NCBI GenBank assembly: GCA_963798325.1
Contig: CAWCSS010000006.1
Span: 62,001 to 126,000, forward strand
Origin: Solirubrobacter sp963798325
Lineage (GTDB): Bacteria > Actinomycetota > Thermoleophilia > Solirubrobacterales > Solirubrobacteraceae
DNA: 64,000 bases
Direction: 5' to 3'
The notes below the pieces were generated by a model, which ran no database searches, was not told the DNA's origin, and worked only from the letters and a program-made list of their open reading frames with translations. This document shows positions 1 to 11,512 of this stretch, in pieces; the first letter of the stretch is position 1; every line of letters begins with the position of its first letter. The translations under genes were made by a program, and so were the position numbers.

Positions 1-822
1 TTCATGGCCGTGCGGCGCGAGGAGGCCAACCCGATCTACGAGATCCTCGCCCAGACGCCGGGCATCCCGGACAACTGCCAGTGGGGCCTGTTCCTGCGCA
101 ACCACGACGAGCTGACGCTCGAGATGGTCACCGACGAGGAACGCGACTACATGTACTCGGAGTACGCGAAGGACCCGCGGATGAAGATCAACGTGGGCAT
201 CCGCCGCCGGCTCGCGCCGCTGCTGGACGCCGGCCGCGACGAGATCGAGCTCCTGCACGCGATCCTCTTCAGCCTCCCCGGCTCGCCGGTCCTGTACTAC
301 GGCGACGAGATCATGATGGGCGACAACGTCTACCTCGGCGACCGCGACGGGGTGCGCACGCCGATGCAGTGGAACGGCGACCGCAACGGCGGCTTCAGCC
401 GCGCCGATTTCGCGCAGCTCTACGCGCCGCCGCTGATGGACCCGGTGTACGGCTTCCAGGCCGTCAACGTCGAGGCGCAGATGCGCACGCCGTACTCGCT
501 GCTGCGCTGGCTGCGCAGCTTCATCCGGCTGCGCAAGGAGCATCCCGTGTTCGGCCTGGGAAGCTACGAGCCGCTGAAACCGTCCAACACCCGGATCTTC
601 GCCCACATCCGCACCTACGAGGAGGACGTGATGCTGTGCGTCCACAACCTCGCCCGCTCCGCGCAGGCGGTGGAACTGGACCTGTCGGCCTACCAGGGCC
701 ATCACCCGGTGGAGGTGTTCGGCCGCTCGCACTTCCCGCGGATCGGCGAGCTCCCGTACCTGCTGACGCTCGCCCCGCGCGGTTTCTACTGGTTCCAACT
801 GGTGAAGGATGAACCGGAATGA
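1..822 (+). CDS. treS: Trehalose synthase (maltose alpha-D-glucosyltransferase), C-terminal part
   Basis: Partial GH13 enzyme whose N-terminal part lies before the window; the frame is open from base 1. TreS isomerises maltose and trehalose. The visible part carries the late GH13 block LRNHDEL (catalytic-site His-Asp), then YYGDEI, the RTPMQW block typical of TreS, and a beta-sandwich tail ending in GFYWFQL. It ends in ATGA, shared with the maltokinase start, so the two genes should be translationally coupled. The TreS-maltokinase-GlgB order is the usual actinobacterial GlgE-pathway cluster. I see no frameshift in this part. Confidence 0.95.
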   Translation, partial: FMAVRREEANPIYEILAQTPGIPDNCQWGLFLRNHDELTLEMVTDEERDYMYSEYAKDPRMKINVGIRRRLAPLLDAGRDEIELLHAILFSLPGSPVLYYGDEIMMGDNVYLGDRDGVRTPMQWNGDRNGGFSRADFAQLYAPPLMDPVYGFQAVNVEAQMRTPYSLLRWLRSFIRLRKEHPVFGLGSYEPLKPSNTRIFAHIRTYEEDVMLCVHNLARSAQAVELDLSAYQGHHPVEVFGRSHFPRIGELPYLLTLAPRGFYWFQLVKDEPE

Positions 823-2187
823 CCGGCGATCTGGCCTTCCTCGACGAGCGCGTGCTCAACGACTGGGTCGTTGCCCAGCGCTGGTTCGCGTCCAAGACGC
901 GCGAGGTCACGCACATCGAGATCGTCGATGCCGCCACGCTGCGCGGCGAGTCGCCGCAGCTGATCCTGTGCCTGATCGAGGCGCGCTTCCCGTCCGGGAC
1001 GCACGAGACCTACCAGGTGCCGCTCGGGATCTGCGCCCGTCCGACGAGTGGCTGGGCGAGGCCGGATCTACGAGGCCGACGGCTGGGTCGTCTACGACGC
1101 GCTGCAGCGACCCGGCGACCGGCCGTGAGCTGCTGCACGCGATGCGCGGCAACATGGAGTTCGGCGAGTTCTCCTTCCACTGGGCGGCCGACGTGGCGAA
1201 GGGCATGACCGTCGGACGTCCGGCCGGTCGGCGTCGAGCAGTCCAACACCTCGATCATCTTCGGCGACGAGCTGATCATGAAGGCGATCCGGCGCATCGA
1301 GCCGGGCGTGAACCCGGAGCTCGAGCTGCTGCGGTTCCTGAGCGCCCGCGGCTTCCCGCACATCGCCGAGCTGGCCGGGTGGTACGAGGTCGACGGGCGT
1401 CACGTCAGCGCGACGCTCGGCATCCTGCAGGAGTTCCTGGCGGGTGCGCGCGACGGCTGGGACCTCGCGCTGGACGAGCTCGTCACCGACCCCGACGGGC
1501 TGCTCGAGCGGCTGGAGGCGCTGGGCGCCGTCATCGGCGAGCTGCACACCGCGCTGGGCAGCGACAACACCGATCCGGACTTCGCGCCGGTCGAGCCGTC
1601 CAGCGAGGCGCTGTCGATCCTCTACGCCGACGTCGACGAGCAGATCGAGCAGGTGTTCCTCGATCTCCCCGAGAACGAGGCGACGGCGCCGATCCAGGGC
1701 CGCGGGCAGGACGTGCGCGAGAAGCTCGCCGCGCTCTCGCACGCGACGGTCGGCGGGCGCGTGATCCGCACCCACGGCGACCTGCACCTCGGCCAGACGA
1801 TGCTCTCCGCGCGCGGGTGGGTCGTGCTCGACTTCGAGGGCGAGCCGGCGCGGTCGCTGCCCGAGCGCCGCCAGAAGCGCTCGCCGCTGCGCGACGTGGC
1901 CGGGATGCTGCGCTCGTTCTCCTACGTGACGGCGGGCGCGCGGCTGCTGCGCGGCGCCGAAGCGCCGGACGGACTGGGAAGACCGCGCGCGTGAGCGTTT
2001 CCTGGTTGGGTATCAACGGGCCGTGGACCACTCCCTGCTGCCACCGGGGCAGCAGGCCACCGAGCAGCTGCTCGCGGTCTTCGAACTCGAGAAGGCCGTG
2101 TACGAGCTGCGATACGAGCTGAACAACCGACCCGACTGGGTCGCGATCCCGGTCTCCGGGATCCTGCGACTTCTGGATTCGGAGTAG
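819..2187 (+). CDS. mak: Maltokinase (Mak/Pep2), frame broken by several single-base indels
   Basis: ATP-dependent maltokinase making maltose 1-phosphate, the GlgE substrate. It starts at ATG 819, overlapping the treS stop. The N-terminal cap carries the typical RWFASKTREV segment. The kinase core is seen around 1750-1860 as THGDLHLGQTML (catalytic loop) and LDFEGEPARSLPERR. The last segment, ending GILRLLDSE, stops with TAG at 2185-2187. The reading frame changes at least four times (near 1035-1050, 1110, 1220 and 1980). Joined together, the pieces make a normal-length protein of about 455 residues. Since every conserved block is present, I think these are sequence errors rather than gene decay. 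glgB begins 8 bases downstream. Confidence 0.9.
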
Positions 2188-2194
2188 AATTGAC

Positions 2195-4412
2195 ATGAGC
2201 GAAGCCGACCAGCTGGTCACCCGCCAGCACGCCAACCCCCATGGATACCTCGGGGCCCACCCCGCGAACGGCAAGGGGGTGGTGATCCGCACGTTCCGGC
2301 CGGCTGCGGCCAAGGTCGAGGTCGTGTCGACCGGACGGCTCGCACGAGGCGCTCGTGCAGGTGCACCCCGGCGGCATCTTCGAGGGCCACGTCAAGGGCG
2401 AGCTGCCGATGAGCTACCAGCTCGAGGTCGACTACGGCGAGTCCGGCACGATCACGATCGAGGACCCCTACCGGTTCCTGCCGACGATCGGCGAGCTGGA
2501 CATCCACCTGCTCGGCGAGGGCTCGCACGAGGAGCTGTGGGAGCGCCTGGGCGCGCACGTGCGCGAGGTCGACGGCGTGGCCGGGACGGCGTTCGCCGTC
2601 TGGGCGCCGTCCGCGCGGGCGGTCTCCGTCGTCGGCGACTTCAACTACTGGGACGGCCGCATCCACCCGATGCGCTCGCTCGGCGCCTCCGGCGTCTGGG
2701 AGCTGTTCCTGCCCGGCGTGGGCGCGGGGGCCCGCTACAAGTACGAGATCCTCGCGCCGGACGGCGAGATCCGCCTGAAGGCCGATCCCGGTCGCGTTCG
2801 AGACCGAGATCCCGCCCAAGACGGCCTCGATCGTCCACGACCCCCAGCACGAGTGGGGCGACGAGGAGTGGATCGAGGCGCGCTCGAAGGCCAACGCGCT
2901 CGAGGGCCCGATCTCGATCTACGAGGTCCACCTCGGCTCGTGGCGGCTGAACCCGCTCGAGGACAACCGCTCGCTGAGCGTACCTGGAGCTGGCCGACGA
3001 GCTGTCGGCCTACGCCAAGGACATGGGCTTCACCCACATCGAGCTGCTGCCGGTGATGGCGCACCCGTTCACGGGCTCGTGGGGCTACCAGGTGACCGGG
3101 CTACTTCGCGCCCACGCCGCGGTTCGGCTCGCCCGACGACCTGCGCGAGTTCATCGACCGCCTGCACCAGAACGGGCATCGGCGTGATCCTCGACTGGGT
3201 CCCGGCGCACTTCCCGCGCGACGACTTCGCGCTCGCCCGCTTCGACGGCAGCGCGCTGTACGAGCACGCCGACCCGCGCCGCGGCGCGCACCCGGACTGG
3301 GGCACGCTGGTCTTCAACTACGGCCGCCACGAGGTCCGCAACTTCCTCGTCTCCAACGCCCTGTTCTGGCTGCAAGGAGTTCCACGCCGACGGCATCCGC
3401 GTCGACGCCGTGGCCTCGATGCTCTACCTGGACTACTCGCGCGAAGAGGGCCAGTGGGTGCCGAACCAGTACGGCGGCAACGAGGACCTCGACGCCGTCG
3501 GCTTCCTCAAGGAGTACAACGAGCGCCTCCACGGCCGCTTCCCGGGCGTGATCAGCGCCGCCGAGGAATCGACGGCCTGGCCGGGCGTCTCGCGGCCCAC
3601 GTACCTGGGCGGGCTCGGGTTCGGCTTCAAGTGGAACATGGGCTGGATGCACGACACGCTGGCCTACTTCCAGCACGACCCGATCTACCGCCGCTACCAC
3701 CACCACGAGCTGACGTTCAGCGCTCGTGTACGCGTTCACGGAGAACTTCATCCTCCCGCTGTCGCACGACGAGGTGGTGCACGGCAAGGGCTCGCTGCTG
3801 ACCAAGATGCCGGGCGACCGCTGGCAGAAGCTGGCGAACCTGCGCTCCCTGTACGCCTACATGTGGGCGCACCCGGGCAAGAAGCTGCTGTTCATGGGCC
3901 AGGAGTTCGCCCAGGAGCAGGAGTGGAACGAGTCGCGCTCGCTGGACTGGCACCTGCTCGAGAACCCCGAGCACAGCGGCATCCAGTCGCTCGTGCGCGA
4001 CCTCAACGGCGCCTACAAGGCCGAGCCGGCGCTCTACGACATGGACTTCGACGGCCGCGGCTTCTGGTGGACCGAGGCCAACGCCGCCGACGACAACGTG
4101 ATCGCGTTCGCGCGCCGGACCAAGGACTCCGAGCGCGTGGCGCTGTTCGTGGGCAACTTCTCGCCCGCGGTGCGCACCAACTACCGGATCGGCCTGCCGC
4201 GCTCCGGTCGCTGGAAGGAAGCGATCAACACCGACGCGGACGTGTACGGCGGATCCGGCGTCGGCAACATGGGCGGCTTCGAGGCCGAGGGGATCGGCTG
4301 GCACGGCCAGGAGTTCTCGGCCGAGGTCACGCTCCCGCCACTCGGCGCGCTGTGGCTCGTCCCCGAGGAGCCCGAGCGCAAGCGCAAGAAGGCTCCCGCC
4401 AAGAAGAAGTAG
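2195..4412 (+). CDS. glgB: 1,4-alpha-glucan branching enzyme (GH13), frame broken by single-base indels
   Basis: GlgB introduces alpha-1,6 branches into glycogen or GlgE glucan. The start is ATG 2195, eight bases after the maltokinase stop. An N-terminal segment (HANPHGYLGAHP) and a CBM48-like domain (AVWAPSARAVSVVGDFNYWD) precede the GH13 barrel. Barrel landmarks are LDWVPAHFP, DGIRVDAVASMLYLDY with the nucleophile Asp, AAEEST with the acid/base Glu, and LPLSHDEVVHGKGS. The tail is Lys-rich (ERKRKKAPAKKK). At least six frame changes are visible (near 2330, 2790, 2980, 3100, 3170, 3375 and 3720), each explained by one extra base, for example caaggag where cag-gag is expected. Corrected length is about 735 residues, normal for the family. 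Confidence 0.92.
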
Positions 4413-4448
4413 CTCAAAACGGCCTGTTGAAGGCCGATGTAACGAGGT

Positions 4449-5432
4449 GTGGACGAAGAACGCCGCCTCATGGGCCCGATTTCCGGGCTGCTTTGGCTCG
4501 CCGCGGCAGCGGTGGCGGTCGTCGGCCGCTTCCTGCCCGGCGCGCCGAGCACGAGCGAAGGCTGGTTCTGGGGCCTCGTCGCCCTGACCGTCGTCTACTC
4601 GATCGCCTGCGTCGTGCGGGCGATCCCCTGGGAGCGCGTGTCGATCGGCGGGCACGCGCTGGCCATCCTGGGCCTGCAGCCGCTCGTCGTCGCCGCGCTG
4701 TGTCTGACCGGCGGCGCCGACGCCTACCTCGGGCCGGTCCTCGTCCTGCCGATGCTCTACGTCGCCTACTTCTTCCCGGCCCGCTACGCCTGGCCGCTGG
4801 CGGCGGTCGAGATCCTCACCTACGCGTCGCCGTTCGTCACCTCGACCGGCCCGCACCACCTGCTCCTGCACCGCGCCGTCGCCTACGCGGTGGCCTACGC
4901 CGGCCTGGTGGCGACGATCCAGTTCCTCAAGCGCCGCCTGGTCGACGCCGAGCGCCACCAGCACCGGATGGCCCGCGTCGACCCGCTGACCGGCCTCCAG
5001 AACCGCCGCGCGTTCGACGAGGCGCTCTCGGACGCCCTGGCCGACGGCGGGCGCTTCACGCTCCTGCTGGCCGACGTCGACTCCTTCAAGCAGATCAACG
5101 ACCGCTTCGGCCACACCTCCGGCGACCGCGTCCTGCGCGAGCTCGCCGCCCACGCCACCGCCCAGGTCCGCGGCGGCGACTGCCTGGCCCGCATCGGCGG
5201 CGACGAGTTCGCCCTCGTCGCCCCAGGCGCCGGCCGCGAGTCCGCCGAGCGCCTCGTCGCCGCCCTCCGCGGGGCCGGCGAGCGCGTCGAGGCCGGCGAC
5301 GGTCCCGTCTCCCTCACCGTCTCCGCCGCCGTCTACCCCGACGACGGCGCCGACCGCTTCACGCTCATGCGAGCCGTCGACCGCCAGCTCCACACGATCA
5401 AGGACACCCGCCGAACCCTAAACGCCACCTAA
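4449..5432 (+). CDS. Membrane-bound diguanylate cyclase (GGDEF)
   Basis: A 327-residue protein probably starting at GTG 4449. Residues 10-160 hold about six hydrophobic segments, forming an N-terminal membrane sensor region. A GGDEF domain follows from DPLTGLQNRRAF to the end. The signature RIGGDEFAL is intact (GGDEF at about residues 250-254), so the enzyme is expected to make c-di-GMP from two GTP. I saw no RxxD inhibitory site immediately before the motif. It stands alone between glgB and a convergent gene. Its TAA stop is the first part of a perfect palindrome, which may serve as its terminator. The ligand sensed by the membrane part cannot be told from sequence. Confidence 0.88.
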   Translation: MDEERRLMGPISGLLWLAAAAVAVVGRFLPGAPSTSEGWFWGLVALTVVYSIACVVRAIPWERVSIGGHALAILGLQPLVVAALCLTGGADAYLGPVLVLPMLYVAYFFPARYAWPLAAVEILTYASPFVTSTGPHHLLLHRAVAYAVAYAGLVATIQFLKRRLVDAERHQHRMARVDPLTGLQNRRAFDEALSDALADGGRFTLLLADVDSFKQINDRFGHTSGDRVLRELAAHATAQVRGGDCLARIGGDEFALVAPGAGRESAERLVAALRGAGERVEAGDGPVSLTVSAAVYPDDGADRFTLMRAVDRQLHTIKDTRRTLNAT

Positions 5433-5495
5433 AGGGGACTGTCCCCTTTAGCTCCGCTTGAGGTAAAGGGAACGTTAAGGGGACTGTCCCCTTTA
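5430..5495. repeat. Pair of GGGGACTGTCCCC palindromes in a convergent gap
   Basis: Two copies of a palindrome of the form TAAAGGGGAC-T-GTCCCCTTTA lie at 5430-5450 (perfect 10-base arms) and 5475-5495 (one mismatch). They fill the gap between the convergent GGDEF and Fn3 genes, and each contains one gene's stop codon. They can form hairpins on either strand and may act as bidirectional terminators. The same core recurs at 38335-38355, and a variant occurs at 22596-22628, so this is a dispersed REP-like family. Confidence 0.8.
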
Positions 5496-6708
5496 GCGTT
5501 TCTTTATGACGGTGGTGCGGCTGTGGCCCGAGGCGTGGGCGCCGCCGTCGTTGGCGACGACGACGACGCGGTAGGTCAGGGCGCGGGAGCGCTTGCTGAC
5601 CTTGAAGACGTACCGCGAGCGGTCACCAGAAAGCGGGGACGGGCTTACCCTCGCTACGGGGATCCAGCGACCGCTCGCGGTCTGGCGCTGAAGTGACGCC
5701 CGGCCGTCCGGCACGGCCGGCCAGGTTGCGCCCGTCGACGCGAATGCGTCGCGTGGACAGGCGCTTCGTTTTCAGCCCCACTTTGACCGCCACGTTGGCG
5801 GTGGTGACCGGGGACGTCACGACCACCGACGTGCGCGTGACGACGCGCAGCCGGGTCGTGGCGAAGAGGGCGGGTGCGTTCAGGGTGAACGCGCCGCTCG
5901 ACTTGGAGGTCGCGGTGGCGACCTGCACCCACGGTCCACTGAAGGGGAAATCCTGCTTCTCGAGCGCCACCGGCGTGGTGCCGGAGCCGCTCACGGTGCC
6001 GGTGAACGCCACGCCGTTGCCCCAGATCGGGCGGACGGTCGAGGGGGTCACGGCTACGCCGGTGGGCACCTTGCCCGTGGTGAAGGTGCGGTTGGACCCG
6101 CGGGTGATGCCGGCCGCGCTGGTGGCCACGGCGCGGAAGTTGTACTTCGTGTTCGGCTTGAGCGCCCCGACCGCCACACGGACGACGGTGCTCGAGCCGC
6201 CGGCGCCGATCGCCACGTCGGCGGTCGAGGTCCCGTAGGACCTCGAGGTGCCGTACTCGAAGCGCACGCTCGTCGCCAGCGAACGCGGGTTCACCGATGC
6301 CTCGAGCGTCGCGCCGGTCGCGCTCACGCTCGTCGCCGCGCGCGAGGAGACCGACGGCAGCGCCGCGGGCGTGGCGGTGCGCAGCGTCTTGTCGGCACCC
6401 GCGTGCGAGCCGGTCGCGTTGGTGGCGACCACGCGGTAGTGGTAGGTCGTCGTGCTCGAGAGGCCGGAGATCGTCGCCCGCACGGCCACCGGGTCGGTGC
6501 CCGCCGTCAGGTTCTGGTCGGGCGTCGAGATCCCGTAGGCGTCGGTCGTGCCGTACTCGAAGTGATACGTCGTCGCCTCGCCGCCGGGGTTCACGGTTCC
6601 GGTGACGGCGGCGGAGCCGGTGGTCACGGATTCGGCGTTTCCGGTCGTGGCGACCGGGGCGGCCTGGGCCGCGAAAACGGCGCTGAGAATGAGGACGGCG
6701 AGATGCAT
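5493..6708 (-). CDS. Secreted fibronectin type III repeat protein
   Basis: Starts at ATG 6708 with a short signal peptide (MHLAVLILSAVFAAQAA). Two Fn3-like repeats follow, each with the pattern FEYGTT/S...YG.ST...L.P.T.Y.FR/RVVATN. These are typical of actinobacterial exported repeat proteins. Beta-rich C-terminal segments (GVAFTGTVSGSG, RLRVVTRTSVVV) come next. The frame changes near 5700, and the last part (LQRQTASGRWIPVARV to VIKKR) is read in another frame to the stop at 5493. Corrected length is about 405 residues. No enzymatic motif is seen; a cell-surface or extracellular binding role is inferred. It diverges from the nucleoside hydrolase gene with only 39 bases between starts. Confidence 0.75.
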
Positions 6709-6747
6709 GCCAGCGTTTGAACACGCCCCACGCTTGAATGATGCGCC

Positions 6748-7671
6748 ATGCCGATCCCGGTGATCATCGACTGCGATCCGGGCCATGACGACGCCATGGC
6801 CCTTCTGCTCGCCCTGGCCAGCCCTGAGCTGGAGCTGTCCGCCGTGACCACGGTGGCCGGCAACCAGACCCTCGAGAAAGTCACGGCCAACGCGATCCGC
6901 GTCCTGGACGTGGTCGGCGAGACGGGCATCCCGGTCGCCGCGGGCGCCGAGCGCCCGCTCCTGCATCTTGCCCGCGCGGCCGGGGAGGTGCACGGCGAGA
7001 CGGGCCTGGACGGGCCCGATCTCCCGCCCCCGTCACGCGAGCCGGAGCCGCTGCACGCCGTGGAGTTGATCGCGAGCATGCTGCGTGAGCGGCCGCACAC
7101 GCTGATCCCCGTCGGGCCGCTGACCAACATCGCCCTGCTGCTCGCGCTTCACCCCGAACTGCACGACCGGATCGAGCGGATCGTGGTGATGGGCGGCGCG
7201 TACGGCCTCGGCAACGTCACGCCGAGCGCGGAGTTCAACCTCTGGGTGGACCCGGAGGCCGCGCACCGCGTGTTCTCCAGCGGCCTCGACGTGACGATGG
7301 TCGGCCTCGACGTCACCCACCGCGCGATGCTCAGCGCGGCCAAGGCCGACGCGCTGCGTGAGAAGGGTCACGCGGGCCTGGTCGTCTCCGATCTGCACCG
7401 CTTCTATCGGCGGTTCCACATGGAGGTCTATGGGCATGACGACACCCCAGTGCATGATGCTCTCGCGGTCGCTGCCGTGATCGATCCGTCCCTGCTGACC
7501 CTCGAGCGCCTCCCGGTGGAGATCGACGTGACCCAGGGCCCCTGTCGCGGCCGCACGGTCGTCGACCAGTTGCGCCGCACCGGGGCCACGCCGAACGCCG
7601 ACGTCGCGGTCGACGTCAACGCCGACGGCTTCATCGACCTGCTCACGAGCCGGATCGCGACGCTGCCGTGA
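6748..7671 (+). CDS. Inosine-uridine preferring nucleoside hydrolase
   Basis: A 307-residue intact protein. The N-terminal calcium-binding signature DCDPGHDDAMAL is exact for the IunH/RihA family. The C-terminal PVHDALAVAAVIDP block supplies the second Asp and the active-site His. The family cleaves the N-glycosidic bond of ribonucleosides, releasing base and ribose in the cytoplasm. Which nucleoside is preferred cannot be predicted. It ends in GTGA shared with the treZ start, so it is the first gene of the treZ-treX-treY operon. That is an unusual partner for trehalose genes. Confidence 0.93.
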   Translation: MPIPVIIDCDPGHDDAMALLLALASPELELSAVTTVAGNQTLEKVTANAIRVLDVVGETGIPVAAGAERPLLHLARAAGEVHGETGLDGPDLPPPSREPEPLHAVELIASMLRERPHTLIPVGPLTNIALLLALHPELHDRIERIVVMGGAYGLGNVTPSAEFNLWVDPEAAHRVFSSGLDVTMVGLDVTHRAMLSAAKADALREKGHAGLVVSDLHRFYRRFHMEVYGHDDTPVHDALAVAAVIDPSLLTLERLPVEIDVTQGPCRGRTVVDQLRRTGATPNADVAVDVNADGFIDLLTSRIATLP

Positions 7672-9389
7672 GCGACTTCCCGTTCCAGCGCCGGCTCGGC
7701 GCGTTCCCGCTGCGCGGCGGCCGGACCGAGTTCCGCGTCTGGTCGCAGCAGCCCGTGACGCTGCGCGTCGGCGGCACCGAGCACGCGCTCGAGGACGTCG
7801 GCTTCGACATCCACGAGGCCGTGCTCGACGCCGCCGCCGGGGACGACTACGAGTTCGTGCTGGACGGGACCCCGCTGCCCGACCCCTGCTCACGCTGGCA
7901 GCCGCGGGGGCTGCGCGGGCCCTCGCGCGTGTTCGACCCGCAGGCCTACGACTGGCAGGACGGCGACTTCCGCACCCCGGGCCTGCACGACGCGGTGATC
8001 TACGAGCTGCACGTCGGGACGTTCTCGCCGGAAGGGACGTTCGCCGGCGCGATCCCGTATCTGCAGGCGCTCGCCGAGCTCGGCGTGACCGTGCTCGAAC
8101 TGATGCCCGTGGCCGAGTTCCCCGGTGCGCGCGGCTGGAGCTACGACGGCGTGTACCTGAGCGCCGCCCAGTCCTCCTACGGCGGCCCGCTCGAGCTCCA
8201 GAAGCTGATCGACGCCGCCCACGACCTCGGCCTCGGCGTGCGTGCTGGACGTCGTCTACAACCACGTCGGCGCCTCCGGCAGCGCGGCCATCACCGCCTT
8301 CGGCCCGTATTTCACGCACAGGCACGAGACGCCCTGGGGCGCGTCGATCAACGTCGACGGCGAGTACTGCGATCCCGTCCGCGAGTGGGTCTGCCAGTCG
8401 GCGGAGCAGTGGATCCGCGACTTCCACTTCGACGGCCTGCGGCTGGACGCCATCCACGCGATCGCCGATTCGAGCCCCGAGCACCTGGTGGCCGAGGTGG
8501 CCCGCAGAGTCCACGCGATCAACCCGGGCGCGCTGGTGATCGCCGAGAGCGGGCTCAACGACCCGAAGGTCATGCGCGTGCACGAGCTCGGCGGGTACGG
8601 CTGCGACGCCGCCTGGGCCGACGACTTCCACCACGCGCTGCGCGTCCTGCTCACCGGCGAGACGCAGGGCTGGTACGAGGAGTTCGACTCGATGGCGCTG
8701 CTGGCCAAGGCCTTCAGGCGCCCGCACGTCCACGACGGGACGTATTCGGAGTTCCGCAAGCGCCGTTTCGGCGCGCACGCGGACGACATCGCGCCCGAGC
8801 GCTTCGTCGTCTTCTCGGCCGATCACGACCAGATCGGCAACCGCGCGGTGGGCGATCGGCTGCCGGTCGACACGCGTGCGCTCGCGGCCTTCTGCACACT
8901 TTTGTCACCCTTCACGCCGATGCTGTTCCAGGGCGAGGAGTACGGCGAGCAGGCGCCGTTCCAGTTCTTCACCGATCACATCGATCCGGAGATCGCCGAC
9001 GCGACCCGCGAGGGCCGTCGCCGGGAGTTCGCCGCCTTCGCCGCGTTCAGCGGCGAAGAGGTGCCCGATCCGCAGGACGTGGCCACGTTCGAGCGCTCCA
9101 AGCTGACCCGCACGGGTCAGCCCGAGGGCATGCTCGAACTGCACCGCGAGCTCCTGCGCGCCCGCCGTGACCTGCTGCCCGCCGGTGTCGTGGACGCCGT
9201 GGACTACGATGAGCGCGCCGGCTGGCTCGCCGTCCGTCGTGGTGAGTTCACGCTGCTGGCCAACTTCGCCCGGATCCCGGTGCACGTGCCTCGAGAGCGG
9301 ACCGAGGAAGTCGTCCTCGCCACGCACTCGCTCACGCTCGAGCCCGGTTTCGTCGTCCTTCCCGCCTTGTCAGGAGCGCTCGTCCGCTG

Positions 9390-9390
<1 letters not shown>
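7668..9390 (+). CDS. treZ: Malto-oligosyltrehalose trehalohydrolase, one frameshift
   Basis: TreZ releases trehalose from the maltooligosyltrehalose made by TreY. The start is GTG 7668, overlapping the hydrolase stop. An N-terminal CBM48-like domain (EFRVWSQQPVTLRVG) precedes the GH13 barrel. Barrel motifs are LDVVYNHVGASG, DGLRLDAIHAIAD (nucleophile Asp), VIAESGLND (acid/base Glu) and SADHDQIGNRAVGDR, the last diagnostic of TreZ. The frame changes at about 8240, where one extra base in ggcgtgcgtgctggac separates the two halves. Corrected length is about 573 residues, normal for the family. The stop overlaps the treX start as TGATG. Confidence 0.94.

Positions 9391-11508
<2,118 letters not shown>

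Positions 11509-11512
<4 letters not shown>

Noticed and set aside
819..2187. Maltokinase and other frameshifted genes as pseudogenes
   Set aside because: Every conserved block is retained and the same kind of indel affects most genes of the window, pointing to sequence error.
3717..5393. A 558-residue minus-strand frame over glgB and the GGDEF gene
   Set aside because: It is antisense to two well-supported genes and has the low-complexity Val/Gly/Arg composition typical of high-GC shadow frames.
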